Source: DATARN01 sp036264135
GTDB taxonomy: Bacteria; Actinomycetota; Acidimicrobiia; Acidimicrobiales; Palsa-688
DNA length: 64,000 nt
Direction of reading: 5' to 3'
NCBI GenBank assembly: GCA_036264135.1
Contig: DATARN010000171.1
Location: 40,926-104,925 of the forward strand
Of the stretch, positions 40,002 through 49,104 are shown piece by piece (within the stretch, counting starts at the first letter, position 1; the number at the start of each line of letters is the position of its first letter). The notes under the pieces are model-generated. The model did not search any database. It had not been told where the DNA came from and saw nothing but the letters and a program-made list of their open reading frames with translations. The translations under genes and the position numbers were made by a program.

Positions 40002-40974
40002 CGGCCGGGGGGTAACGCACCAGCGCCGCGCCGCAGGTGGCGATCAGGGCCAGCAGGCCGATCAGGGCCAGTCCGGTCGGCTCCCCGCCGCCGGGCACCT
40101 TGCGGATCGGTGCGAACAACTGGAGGGGTCGGGAAAAGGGAACCGGGGCGGCAGGCAGGGCCGCCGGGACCTGCGGGAGGGTGGCCGCGGTGGCCGCCGG
40201 CTCGACCTTGAACGACCGGATCAATGCCGGCACCGCGGCGATGGCGGCGGCCTGCCACGCGTCGAGGATGGGCTTCGGGTCGACCCCCGCGCCCCCGCCC
40301 GGGTGTACCTCGAAATGGACGTGGGGCCCGGTGGCGTCGCCGGTGGCGCCGACGAAACCGACCACCTGACCCTGCTTTACCGCCGCGCCCGTCGCCAGCC
40401 CGGCCACCGTGGCGCTCATATGGGCCATGCGGTAGAAGGTCTTGTCGGCGCCGGTCACGTCGGCGAACAGTCCGTACCCGGCGGGGTCGCTGGTGTCGTA
40501 CTTCAACGTGCCGTCGATGGGGGCTCGGATCGGGGTGCTCTGGGCGGCGACGATGTCGTCGCCCATGTGGAGCCTGGGAATGGGACCGGGGCGGGGCTCC
40601 AGCCAGTCGTCGGTGTAGAAGGCCGGGCCGGCGACAGGAAACTGGCCCATGCCCACGATGGCCGCTTGCACCGGCGAGTAGCCCAGTTGCTTGAGCGGTG
40701 CCAGCGCCGCCAGCAGGGCGGCGGTACTGCTCGGCGGCGACCGCCTCACCGAGTTGGCGATGGCCAGTAGCGCCGGCGGAAAGGTCGTATCGGTCGAGGG
40801 GACCGACCTCGTCGTGGTCGTCGGCGCCACGGTCGTGGTCGTGGTCCTCGCCGGCGCCGTGGTGGTGGTCGCCTTCCCCGGCGCCTTGAGGGTCGTGGTG
40901 CCCGGGACGGTGGTGGTGGGATCGGCACCGGCCGGGGCGGCGGCGAGCGCCGCCAGCATCGTGGTCACCACCAC
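39943..40974 (-). CDS. Secreted M23-family metallopeptidase
   Basis: A 343-residue exported protein. A hydrophobic signal (VVTTMLAALAAAPAGA) is followed by a Thr/Pro-rich stalk with runs of Thr, then a helical region and the M23 domain: LHMGDDIVA holds the first zinc His/Asp and GPHVHFEVHPGG the HxH pair. It probably cleaves peptidoglycan cross-links or acts as a LytM regulator. A C-terminal membrane helix (GLALIGLLALIATCGAAL) may anchor it. The basic residues expected before the signal core (ARRRLAV) lie upstream of the first GTG, with no standard start codon before them, so the true start is uncertain. Confidence 0.8.
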   Translation of the reverse strand: MVVTTMLAALAAAPAGADPTTTVPGTTTLKAPGKATTTTAPARTTTTTVAPTTTTRSVPSTDTTFPPALLAIANSVRRSPPSSTAALLAALAPLKQLGYSPVQAAIVGMGQFPVAGPAFYTDDWLEPRPGPIPRLHMGDDIVAAQSTPIRAPIDGTLKYDTSDPAGYGLFADVTGADKTFYRMAHMSATVAGLATGAAVKQGQVVGFVGATGDATGPHVHFEVHPGGGAGVDPKPILDAWQAAAIAAVPALIRSFKVEPAATAATLPQVPAALPAAPVPFSRPLQLFAPIRKVPGGGEPTGLALIGLLALIATCGAALVRYPPAAIGPAGRGGRRAGRPRPTR

Positions 40975-41096
40975 GACCGCCAGGCGCCGCCGAGCGCCGT
41001 TGCCTCCCCACCAGCCCGAGCCGCCGATACGGCCATTCTGCGCCGTCGTCTCCCCCGGCGCCAGCCGGGCCGGGCGCGGTGCGGCAGTCTGGGTCG

Positions 41097-41933
41097 ATGG
41101 CGAGGAGCGAGGTCACCCCCGGCCGGTCCGGGGTGAGCGCCGCTGCCGCGACTGAGAGGGGAACCGGCTGGATGGCGCGGCGCTACCTCGAGCGCCTGTC
41201 GGTGGAGGGTCCCGGAGCGCCGGACCAGGAAACCCTTGGCCGGTTGCACCGCCGTCACCTGGAAACCGTGCCGTTCGAGAACCTGAGTATCCATCTGGGC
41301 GAACCGATCGTGCTTGACGAGGTCGAGCTGGTCGCCAAAATCGTCGACCGCCACCGCGGCGGCTTCTGCTACGAGCTGAACGGCGCCTTCGGGTGGCTGT
41401 TGCGCCGCCTCGGCTACCAGGTCGACCTGCTGGAGGCCGGCGTGTTCACCGACGGGCGACCGGGCCCGAGGTTCGACCACCTGGTGCTGCGGGTGCGGCT
41501 GGCCGGGGCGACGGACACGGATCAGCCGTTCCTCGTCGACGTGGGCTTCGGCGACAACCACCTGGAACCGCTGCTCCTCCAGCCGGGCGTCGAACAGCTC
41601 GACCCGGCCGGGACGTTCCGTCTCGACGCGGTGGCCGGCCGCGACTTCGTCGACCTTCGCCGCGACGGCCGGCTCCAGTACCGGCTGGAACTGCAGCCCC
41701 ATCCGCTGGCGGCCTTCGAGGCCATGTGCCGGTACCACCAGTCGTCGCCCGACTCGCACTTCACCCGCAACACCGTGTGCTCGCGGGCGACGACGAGGGG
41801 TCGGGTCACCCTCCGTTCCCGCACCCTGATCGTGACCGAGGATGGACAGCGCACAGAACGCGAGCTCGACGGCGGCGAGCTCCTCGCCTGTTACCGGGAG
41901 AACTTCGGGCTCGATCTGCCCCGCCTGCCGTAG
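41097..41933 (+). CDS. nat: Arylamine N-acetyltransferase
   Basis: A 278-residue NAT. The catalytic triad is visible: Cys in RGGFCYELNGAFGWLL, His in RFDHLVLRV and Asp in LVDVGFGDNHLEPL. ETVPFENLSIHLGEPI is the N-terminal signature. It transfers acetyl or other acyl groups from CoA to arylamines or hydrazines; its natural substrate is often unknown, and in mycobacteria it affects cholesterol-related metabolism. ATG 41097 is chosen; the fold itself starts at about residue 25 (WMARRYLERL). Confidence 0.9.
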   Translation: MARSEVTPGRSGVSAAAATERGTGWMARRYLERLSVEGPGAPDQETLGRLHRRHLETVPFENLSIHLGEPIVLDEVELVAKIVDRHRGGFCYELNGAFGWLLRRLGYQVDLLEAGVFTDGRPGPRFDHLVLRVRLAGATDTDQPFLVDVGFGDNHLEPLLLQPGVEQLDPAGTFRLDAVAGRDFVDLRRDGRLQYRLELQPHPLAAFEAMCRYHQSSPDSHFTRNTVCSRATTRGRVTLRSRTLIVTEDGQRTERELDGGELLACYRENFGLDLPRLP

Positions 41934-41996
41934 GCGGTGTTTCTCCGACCGCCGGCAGGCCGGCCGTCGGGCCGCCCCTGCCCCGCCCCGGGCGTG

Positions 41997-42800
41997 TGGC
42001 AGAGTGCCAGGGACGGGGAGGCGAGCACCCTGAACGACGCCGCGGCCGTGGCCATTCGCGATCTCTACAAGCGCTTCGGGTCCACGGTGGCGGTCGCCGG
42101 GCTCTCGCTCGATGTGCCGCACGGCTCGTTTTTCGGCCTGGTCGGCCCGAACGGCGCCGGGAAGACGACCACGCTGCGGATGGCGACGGGATTGTTACGC
42201 CCCGACGCCGGCGGGGTGTGGATCGACGGCATCGACGTGTGGGCCGACCCCGTCGCCGCCAAGCGGCGCATCGGGGTGCTGCCCGAGGACCTCAACCTGT
42301 TCGAACGGCTCACCGGCATGGAACTGCTGACCTACCACGGGCTGCTGCGGCGAATGGACATCGCCACGGTCACCAGCCGGGCCCGTGACCTCCTGGAGAC
42401 GCTCAACCTGAGCGACGCCGCCGACACCATGGTCGTCGACTACAGCCACGGGATGCGCAAGAAGATCGCCCTGGCCGCGGCCTTGCTGCACGGTCCCCGA
42501 GTGCTGTTCCTGGATGAGCCGTTCGAGGCCATCGACCCCGTCTCGGCCCGAGCCATACGGGGCGTGCTGGAGCGCCTCACCCACAGCGGCGCCACAGTCG
42601 TCTTTTCCAGCCATGTCATGGAATTGGTCGAGAGCCTGTGCGACCGCGTCGCCATCGTGAACGCCGGCCGCGTCGTGGCAACGGGGACGCTCGACGACAT
42701 CCGTCAGGGCCGGCGGCTGGAGGACGTCTTCGTCAGCCTGGTCGGGGCCGGCCAGCTCCAGGACGATCGGCTCGGATGGCTTGGGTCTTCGTCCGGCTGA
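41997..42800 (+). CDS. ABC transporter ATP-binding protein
   Basis: About 267 residues. LVGPNGAGKTTTLRMATGLL is Walker A, VVDYSHGMRKKIALAAALLH the signature (SHGMRKK) and RVLFLDEPFEAIDP Walker B. It energises the permease encoded next. GTG 41997 is the first standard start but has no ribosome site; a CTG at 42030 lies 8 bases after GGGGAGG (42015-42021) and begins exactly where similarity starts (NDAAAVAIRDLYKRFG), so it may be the true start. The gene overlaps the permease by 25 bases. Confidence 0.85.
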   Translation, partial: WQSARDGEASTLNDAAAVAIRDLYKRFGSTVAVAGLSLDVPHGSFFGLVGPNGAGKTTTLRMATGLLRPDAGGVWIDGIDVWADPVAAKRRIGVLPEDLNLFERLTGMELLTYHGLLRRMDIATVTSRARDLLETLNLSDAADTMVVDYSHGMRKKIALAAALLHGPRVLFLDEPFEAIDPVSARAIRGVLERLTHSGATVVFSSHVMELVESLCDRVAIVNAGRVVATGTLDDIRQGRRLEDVFVSLVGAGQLQDDRLGWLGSSSG

Positions 42801-44377
42801 AGGCCCGGCTGGTCGTCAACGGCCTACGGGGCGGTACCGGCAGGGTGATCGGCACGGTCGTCGGCGCCATCTACGGCGCCATCCTGGCGGTCGCCGGCTT
42901 CTCGATCTTCGTCGCCGCCGGAAGCCGATCCCGGGACGGGTGGGTCATCGCCTTGCTGTTCGGCGCCGCCCTCACCCTCGGGTGGGTCAGCTTCCCGCTC
43001 CTCGGATTCGGCAGCGACGAAACCCTCGACCCGACCCGGCTGGAGCTGCTCCCGTTGACCCGGCGCGACCAGATGACGGGCCTGCTGGCGGCGTCGATCG
43101 TCGGGATCGGCCCGCTGGCCACGCTGGTCGCCCTGGCCGGGGCGGCGGTCGGGTTCGCCCCGGGTGGCCCCGGCGCGGTGCTGGTCGTCGCCGCGGTGGT
43201 CGTGCAGCTGGCCCTGTGCCTGTCCGTGTCTCGAGCCGTGGTGACCGCCCTATCGGCGGCGCTGCGCTCCCGTCGGGGCCGTGACCTCCGGGTGATCCTC
43301 GTGGCCCTGGTCGCCCTCGCCCCGCAGTTGCTGCGGTTCGTCTTCGTCCCTGCTCACGCCAGCCTGCGCACCCTGCGGCCCCTGGCCAACGTCGTCGGCT
43401 GGCTGCCGCTGGCCCTCCCCATGCGGGCCGCGGTCGCCGCCAGCGGGGGTCACCTGGCGGCCGCCGGCGCCGAGTTGGCGCTCGGGGTGGTCACCGTCGT
43501 GGCCGCGGTGGGCTGGTGGTCGCACACCCTGGAACGCATCGCCACCGCACCCGAAGCCGCCGCCCCAGCCCGCGCCGTGGCCCAGCCGGCCGCCCCCAGC
43601 CGCCGCGATCCGCTGTTCGGCGCCTGGCTGGCCTGGCTGCCGCGGACTCGAACCGGCGCCGTGGCGGCACGGGAGACGAGGGTCACGTGGCGCGACCCTC
43701 GCCGACGGGTGCAGCTGGTCAGCAGCCTCCTGCTGCCATTCCTGGTGCTCGGCGGGGTCCTGGCACGCGGGGTGTCCCACCAGCCGGCGCTGGTCTACGG
43801 TGCTTTGCTCGTCATCGGCCTCGGCGGGGCCCGGGCCAACAACCAGTTGGGGCTGGACGGCCGCGCCTGGTGGGTCCACGAAGCGAGCGGCGCCGACCCG
43901 GCCAGCGACCTGCGAGGCAAGAACCTCAGCTTGGCCGTGACCAGCCTGCCCATCGCCGCCGGCGCCGCGCTCATCCTGGCGGCGGTGAGCGGCGGCTGGG
44001 CGCAGCTGGCGGCCGTCATCCTCTTCGCCGCCGGGCTGTGCGGCATCCAGCTGGGTGTGGGCAACATCGTCTCGTTACGCGCCCCGTCGCCCATGCCCAG
44101 CTCCCGGAACAACGCCTGGGCGGCGAACACCGGGCAGGGCTGCCTGATCGGTCTCATCGGCATCGCCGCCCTCTTCGCGGTCGGCGTGTTGTCCCTGCCG
44201 GCCATCATCGCCGTGGTGCTGGTGCCGTCCGCTCCCGGCCGGACGGTGATCGCCCTGGCGTCGGTCGGGTACGGCTACGGACTGTGGCGGGCAGGGACGG
44301 CAGTTGCCGTTCGCGACGGCCGCCGCCGCGGCCCGGAGATCCTCGAGGCCCTCAACCGGGGGCAGGGGGCGACCTGA
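42776..44377 (+). CDS. ABC transporter permease protein
   Basis: A 533-residue membrane protein with about 12 predicted helices, beginning MAWVFVRLKARLVVNGLRGG. A cytoplasmic loop near residues 285-350 carries an Ala/Pro-rich stretch and WLPRTRTGAVAARETRVTW, a coupling-helix-like segment. It pairs with the overlapping ATPase gene as an ABC-2-like exporter. No substrate-binding protein is encoded, so export is more likely than import. The substrate is unknown. Confidence 0.8.
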   Translation: MAWVFVRLKARLVVNGLRGGTGRVIGTVVGAIYGAILAVAGFSIFVAAGSRSRDGWVIALLFGAALTLGWVSFPLLGFGSDETLDPTRLELLPLTRRDQMTGLLAASIVGIGPLATLVALAGAAVGFAPGGPGAVLVVAAVVVQLALCLSVSRAVVTALSAALRSRRGRDLRVILVALVALAPQLLRFVFVPAHASLRTLRPLANVVGWLPLALPMRAAVAASGGHLAAAGAELALGVVTVVAAVGWWSHTLERIATAPEAAAPARAVAQPAAPSRRDPLFGAWLAWLPRTRTGAVAARETRVTWRDPRRRVQLVSSLLLPFLVLGGVLARGVSHQPALVYGALLVIGLGGARANNQLGLDGRAWWVHEASGADPASDLRGKNLSLAVTSLPIAAGAALILAAVSGGWAQLAAVILFAAGLCGIQLGVGNIVSLRAPSPMPSSRNNAWAANTGQGCLIGLIGIAALFAVGVLSLPAIIAVVLVPSAPGRTVIALASVGYGYGLWRAGTAVAVRDGRRRGPEILEALNRGQGAT

Positions 44378-44392
44378 GGGCCGGCCGGAGGC

Positions 44393-44782
44393 TTAGGCGG
44401 GGACGCCCCGCTCCTCGAGCAGGCCGACGACCAGGTCGCGCATGGAGAACACGCCGGCCAGGTTGCCGTGCTCGTCGGTGACGACCAGCTGGCGGAACCC
44501 GGTCTCGCGCATCAACTCCGCGGCCTCGACGATGTCGACCGACCCGTTGACCGTCTTCAGGATCCGCTTGACGCAGTCACCGACGGTGACGGTGCCGGGA
44601 TCGTCGCCGCGGGCAATGACGCGCAAGGCGTCGCGGTCGGTAATTATCCCGGCCGGCTTGCCATCGACCAGCACGACCGCCGAGCCCACTCCGCGTTCCA
44701 TCATGGCGACGGCGGCATGGCGGAGAGTGTCGGTCTTCTTGACCGTCAAGATTGCCCGGCTGACCAGCGGTTCAATCTGCAT
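44393..44782 (-). CDS. Tandem CBS-domain protein
   Basis: A 129-residue protein with two CBS motifs: residues 5-60 (RAILTVKKTDTLRHAAVAMM, GIITDRDALRVIA) and 70-125 (LKTVNGSVDIVEAAELMRET, GVFSMRDLVVGLL). It has no attached effector domain. It is convergent with the ABC permease and divergent from the NuoF-like gene 100 bases away. It probably senses adenine nucleotides; the partner is unknown. Confidence 0.85.
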   Translation of the reverse strand: MQIEPLVSRAILTVKKTDTLRHAAVAMMERGVGSAVVLVDGKPAGIITDRDALRVIARGDDPGTVTVGDCVKRILKTVNGSVDIVEAAELMRETGFRQLVVTDEHGNLAGVFSMRDLVVGLLEERGVPA

Positions 44783-44882
44783 CCGTACCGTACCCTTTCC
44801 GTCAGGAGTGGGCGATCAACACCCGTCGCCGAGGGCAACTCTAGCCAGACGGAGCCCGCCTCCCGCCTCGGTACAGTGCCGT

Positions 44883-46322
44883 ATGACCCTCGTGCACCGG
44901 GTGCTGTACCCGCGTCCGATCATTTCCCTCGAAGACTACGAACAGCGCGGCGGCGGCAAGGGACTCCAGGCCGCCCGCCGCATGAGCTCCGCCGCCATCA
45001 TCGACCGCGTGCTGGCATCGGGCCTGCGGGGCCGGGGTGGCGCCGGCTTCCCGACCGGGCTGAAGTGGCAGACCGTGGCCGCCAACGGGTCGCCCGAGAC
45101 CCTCACCACGGTGATCGTCAACGCCGCCGAGGGCGAGCCGGGCACCTTCAAGGACCGCACCATCCTGCGCCGCAACCCGTACCTGGTGGTGGAGGGGGCG
45201 ATCATCGCCGCCCTGGCGGTGCAGGCCGACATGGTGATCTTCGCCATGAAGCGGGCGTTCCACGGCGAGATCGACCGCATCCGGGAAGCCATCGAGGAGG
45301 CGGAAGGCGCAGGCTGGAGCGAAGGCATCGAGTTGGTTACCTTCGAAGGCCCCGACGAGTACCTCTACGGCGAGGAAAGCGCGCTGCTGGAGACGATCGA
45401 CGGTCGCTGGCCGTTCCCGCGAGTCGTGCCGACCTTCCGCCGCGGCCTGCGGGGCGCCGCGAGGATCGACTACGCCGGCGAGGCGCCGGCTCTGGTGAAC
45501 AACACCGAGACCCTTTCCAACGTGGGCCGGATCGTGGCCCGCGGACCCTCGTGGTACCGCACCGTCGGCACCCAGGCGTCGCCTGGGACGATGGTCTGCA
45601 CCGTGACCGGTCGCACCCGGCGCCATGGGGTGGGCGAGGTCCGCATGGGCACCCCGTTACGGGAGGTCATCGACGCCATCGGGGGTGGTCCCCGCCCGGG
45701 CCGGCGCATCAAGGCGGTGTTGTCCGGGGTCGCCAACCGGATCATCCCCGCCTCGGAGCTCGACGTCCCGGTCAGCTACGAGGGTCTGGCGTCGATCGGC
45801 AGCGGCCTCGGCTCGGGCGCTTTCATCGTCTTCGACGACACGGTGGATATGGCGGCGGTGGCCGCCGGTGTCGCCCGCTTCCTCGCCATCGAGTCGTGCG
45901 GGCAGTGCTCGCCGTGCAAGCTCGACGGCCTCAACCTGGCGCAGCGCCTGGCCAAGCTGGCCGGCTCCGAGGCGCAGGACTATGACATGGCGGAGATTCG
46001 CCATCGCATCGGGACCGTCGCCGACCGCTCGCGTTGCTTCCTCGCCACCCAGCAACAGGTGGTCCTGGAAAGCATCGTCGAGCACTTCGAGGACGAGCTG
46101 GCGGCCCATCTCTCCGGCTCGGCGTTTCCCGTCGAACCGGAGCTCATCGCCGAGCTGCTCGACATCCACGCCGGCCGGGCCATCGTTGACGAGCGGCACC
46201 GTCGCAAGCAGCCGGACTGGTCGTACCACCGCCTCGACTCCGGCTCGGTGCCGGTGGAGTTATATGCCAATGTCGCCCCGTGGTGGCGCTACCGGTCGCC
46301 GGTGGTGGCGACGGAGCGCTGA
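44883..46322 (+). CDS. NuoF-like NADH-binding flavoprotein
   Basis: A 479-residue member of the complex I 51-kDa (NuoF/HoxF) family. SGLRGRGGAGFPTGLKWQ is the FMN-binding loop, EGEPGTFKDRTILRRNPYLV the NADH-binding motif, and YGEESALLETIDGRWPFPRV a family signature. ESCGQCSPCKLDGLNL and RSRCFLATQQ supply the 4Fe-4S ligands. The last 65 residues are an extra helical tail. No NuoE, NuoG or hydrogenase genes are adjacent, so this is an orphan diaphorase-type subunit that may serve a different NADH-linked complex. ATG 44883 is the start. Confidence 0.85.
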   Translation: MTLVHRVLYPRPIISLEDYEQRGGGKGLQAARRMSSAAIIDRVLASGLRGRGGAGFPTGLKWQTVAANGSPETLTTVIVNAAEGEPGTFKDRTILRRNPYLVVEGAIIAALAVQADMVIFAMKRAFHGEIDRIREAIEEAEGAGWSEGIELVTFEGPDEYLYGEESALLETIDGRWPFPRVVPTFRRGLRGAARIDYAGEAPALVNNTETLSNVGRIVARGPSWYRTVGTQASPGTMVCTVTGRTRRHGVGEVRMGTPLREVIDAIGGGPRPGRRIKAVLSGVANRIIPASELDVPVSYEGLASIGSGLGSGAFIVFDDTVDMAAVAAGVARFLAIESCGQCSPCKLDGLNLAQRLAKLAGSEAQDYDMAEIRHRIGTVADRSRCFLATQQQVVLESIVEHFEDELAAHLSGSAFPVEPELIAELLDIHAGRAIVDERHRRKQPDWSYHRLDSGSVPVELYANVAPWWRYRSPVVATER

Positions 46323-46329
46323 GCCCCCG

Positions 46330-46722
46330 TTACCAGGCGGTTACCGGGACCAGGCGGCCACCGATGGCGCGCAGTTCCTCGGCGACATCGGCGAGTACGG
46401 CGCGGATGTCGGGGCGGCGAATGACCGCCACCGTCAGGTCCACCTCGACGACCCGTGCCTGGCCGCTCGACCAGGCGTCGTCGACAACCCGTTGGAGCAT
46501 CTCACGCAGGCGCCACGCGGTCGACGGCGACGGCTCGTCGATGGGCCCGATGACGATGCGGCGGTCATCGCCGACCGGGCCCTCCGACTCGCCGGCGGAG
46601 GGGTCGCCGGGCTCGCCCACCAGCCGCAGCCGCGCCCGGCCCGCCCGGAGGAACCCGGGGTGTGTACGGGAGGTGGTCCCGTTGCCATTCGGTTGGCCAC
46701 GTCGTGCACGCATCGCCATCAT
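46330..46722 (-). CDS. STAS-like protein (possible anti-anti-sigma factor)
   Basis: A 130-residue frame. The first 50 residues are low-complexity and may not be translated. The rest (RRIVIGPIDEPSPSTAWRLR, ARVVEVDLTVAVIRRPDIRA, VLADVAEELRAIGGRLVPV) has the alternating strand-helix order of a STAS domain, though the usual phospho-Ser region (DxS) reads DLTVAV, with Thr. It lies beside the GAF-ANTAR gene, divergently. I infer a regulatory role; the assignment is tentative. Confidence 0.5.
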   Translation of the reverse strand: MMAMRARRGQPNGNGTTSRTHPGFLRAGRARLRLVGEPGDPSAGESEGPVGDDRRIVIGPIDEPSPSTAWRLREMLQRVVDDAWSSGQARVVEVDLTVAVIRRPDIRAVLADVAEELRAIGGRLVPVTAW

Positions 46723-46927
46723 CCCCGGTCAGCATTGCCGGATGTGGGGCGCCGCCGGGGTCTCGAGCAACGCACGATCGCCTGGTTCCGACCCCGCGCT
46801 GAGAGCTGCCGACAACCGCCATCTCCGTTTCGGATTTTACACCCCTGGCGACGCCGGCTGACCACCCTCCGGGCAGCCCGGCGCTGAGCCAAAGCCCTGC
46901 GCCGGCCCGGGTATCTTGTGGCGACCG

Positions 46928-47731
46928 ATGCCAAAACAGGAAAGGTGGTCGGGATTGGGATCGCGCGAGGGGCTTCTGGCCGACACGTTTCTCATCCTCG
47001 CCGACACCTTGGTGGACGATTTCGATCCCATCGAGGTCCTGACGCTCCTCACCGAGCGCTGCGGCGTCCTCCTCGGCGCGGCCGCCGCGGGCGTCATGCT
47101 GGCCGATACCTGCGGTGCCCTTCAGGTCATGGCAGAGTCGGATGAGCGGGCCCACATCCTTGAGCGGTTACAGATCCAGAACGACGAAGGCCCGTGCCTC
47201 GACGCCTTCCGCCAGAGCCGGGTGGTTCTCCATGGGGATCTGGCCATCAGCCCCTGGCCGCGATTCGGACCCGCCGCCGTCACCGCCGGGCTGCGGTCGA
47301 TTCACGCCTGCCCGATGCGCCTGCGGTCGCAGATCGTCGGCACCCTGAACCTTTTCCGATCGGAACCCGGTGTGTTGTCCGCCGCCGACGCGTCCGTCGC
47401 CCAGGCGTTGGCCCATGCCGCCACCCTGACCTTGCTGCATCACCAGGCGGCCAGCCGGACACAAGAAGTGACGGCCCAGCTGCAAGGCGCCCTCATCAGC
47501 CGGGTGGCCGTCGAACAGGCCAAAGGGGCACTGGCCGAGCGGGCCAAGATCAGCGTCGACGAGGCCTTTAACCGCTTACGCGATTACGCCCGCGATCACA
47601 ACGCCAAGCTCACCGACGTGGCCAACGCCTTCATGGCGCGGGCGCTTCCCGAGAGCGTCATCTCACAACTCACCCGGGCGCCGAGCCAGGGCCGCAAGCT
47701 AGGGATTCCCGGCCCCCGGGCCACCGTCTGA
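46928..47731 (+). CDS. GAF-ANTAR transcription antitermination regulator
   Basis: A 267-residue protein. Residues 15-165 are a GAF domain (LADTFLILADTLVDDFDPIE, ERCGVLLGAAAAGVMLAD, NDEGPCLDAFRQSRVV). Residues 180-245 are an ANTAR domain (LISRVAVEQAKGALAERAKI, DEAFNRLRDYARDHNAKLTD). ANTAR domains bind paired RNA hairpins to prevent termination. Most partners of PdtaS-type kinases have a receiver domain instead, so this protein probably senses a ligand through GAF. Its end overlaps the convergent protease gene by 33 bases. Confidence 0.85.
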   Translation: MPKQERWSGLGSREGLLADTFLILADTLVDDFDPIEVLTLLTERCGVLLGAAAAGVMLADTCGALQVMAESDERAHILERLQIQNDEGPCLDAFRQSRVVLHGDLAISPWPRFGPAAVTAGLRSIHACPMRLRSQIVGTLNLFRSEPGVLSAADASVAQALAHAATLTLLHHQAASRTQEVTAQLQGALISRVAVEQAKGALAERAKISVDEAFNRLRDYARDHNAKLTDVANAFMARALPESVISQLTRAPSQGRKLGIPGPRATV

Positions 47732-49101
47732 GAAATCCGGCGGCCGGCCGCCGGGGGCCCGAGCGCGGCGGCGGAGGATGGCCAGGGCCACCAGGGCGCA
47801 CAGCCCGCCGGCGACGACCAGAGACACCCAGCCGGCCCGGGAGCGAGACGTGACGAGGCGGCCGCCGGGGTGGGCCGCGGTGGTATCGGGGCCCAGCGCC
47901 GCGAGCGTCGATGGGGCCGACAGCGCTGCGGTCGTGGGCGTCGTCGTCTCGGCAGCCGGGGATTGGGTGCCTGCGTCGATGCCAAGCGCCGATGCCGCCT
48001 GCACCAACCCGAAGCCGTACTCGTCGTTGTGACCCGGCGGTCCGAGGTGCTCGGCGGTCGTGGTCAGGACGGCCCGCACCGCCGCGGGCGTGGTGGCCCG
48101 ACCGGACGCGATCACCAAGGCGGCGACGGCGGAGACGTGGGCGGCGGCCGAGGACGTCCCCTGCTTGAAGCAGAAGCAGAAGGTGGACGGGGAACCGAAG
48201 AGCGTCTGCTGGACGATCCCGTCCTCGACCCCGTCGTGATTCTGGTCGACCGACAAATCGCCGCCTGGGGCGACCAGGTCGAGCCGCGGGCCGTAGCTCG
48301 AGTACGGGGCTCGGGTCGTGTCGTAGCGAACGGCACCGACCGCGATGACCGCGGGATAGGCGGCGGGGTAGCTGATGGACGGCTGCCCTTCGTCCCCGGC
48401 CGAAGCCACGACCGTCACGCCCTTGGCCACGGCGTAGGCCACGGCGTCGGCCACCTCTTGGCTCTGGACGTCACCGCCGAGGCTGAGGTTGGCCACGTTG
48501 GCACCGTGGTCGGCGGCGAAGCGCAGCCCCTTGGCGACGGCGGTGTTCGCCCCCGCGCCGTTCGGGTCGAGTACTCGGATGGGCATGATGGCCGCGTCCG
48601 GCGCAATGCCGGCGCCGCCGATCCCGTTGCCGGTCGTCTGGGCGATGACGCCGGCAATGGCGGTGCCGTGGCTCGGCTGCCCGGGGAGCGCCTCGTCGTC
48701 GGGATGGCTGTCGTTCTTGATGAAATCCCATCCGGGGACGAACTTGGTGCCCGCCAGGTCGGGCGCCCGGCGGTGGGCGCCGTAGTCCTCGTAGGCGACG
48801 CCGGTGTCGATGACCGCTACCGTCACCCCGCTTCCCCGGGTGACACTCCACGCCGCGGGAATGCCGATCATCGGCAGGTTCCACTGCACCCGGAACAGCG
48901 GGTCGTTCGGAGGACCGGGCACGGCCCGGGGAGCGACCACGGCCCCGGTGGCGGCAAAGGACCGGGCCCCGCCTGCGAGGGCCCCCCCCCCGGGGTGGCG
49001 ACGACCAGTGCAGCTGCGACCAGTGCGGCCACGACCGACACGCCCCCGGCGCCGGCGATCGCGAGCCCCGGCCGGCGGCGCCGCCGACCCCCGTCACCCA
49101 T
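47699..49101 (-). CDS. Secreted S8 subtilisin-like protease, out of frame across a C10 tract
   Basis: A mycosin-like S8 protease in two frames. The first part (from ATG 49101) encodes a signal peptide with five Arg and VSVVAALVAAALVVATPGG. The second, from about 48985, encodes the mature enzyme: Asp in VAVIDTGVAYEDY, His in PSHGTAIAGVI, Ser in GTSSAAAHVSAVAALV (Ala replaces the usual Pro), and a C-terminal membrane helix (WVSLVVAGGLCALVALAIL) with a basic tail. The frames are separated by one base at a C10 tract (48982-48991); 11 bases would restore one 468-residue protein. Either phase variation or a sequence error. It lies 3 bases after the Asp-box gene. Confidence 0.75.
48982..48991. repeat. 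C10 homopolymer at the protease frame break
   Basis: Ten C on the plus strand (G10 in the coding strand) lie just after the signal-peptide coding region of the S8 protease. Such tracts slip during replication. Confidence 0.85.
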
Positions 49102-49104
49102 TTC

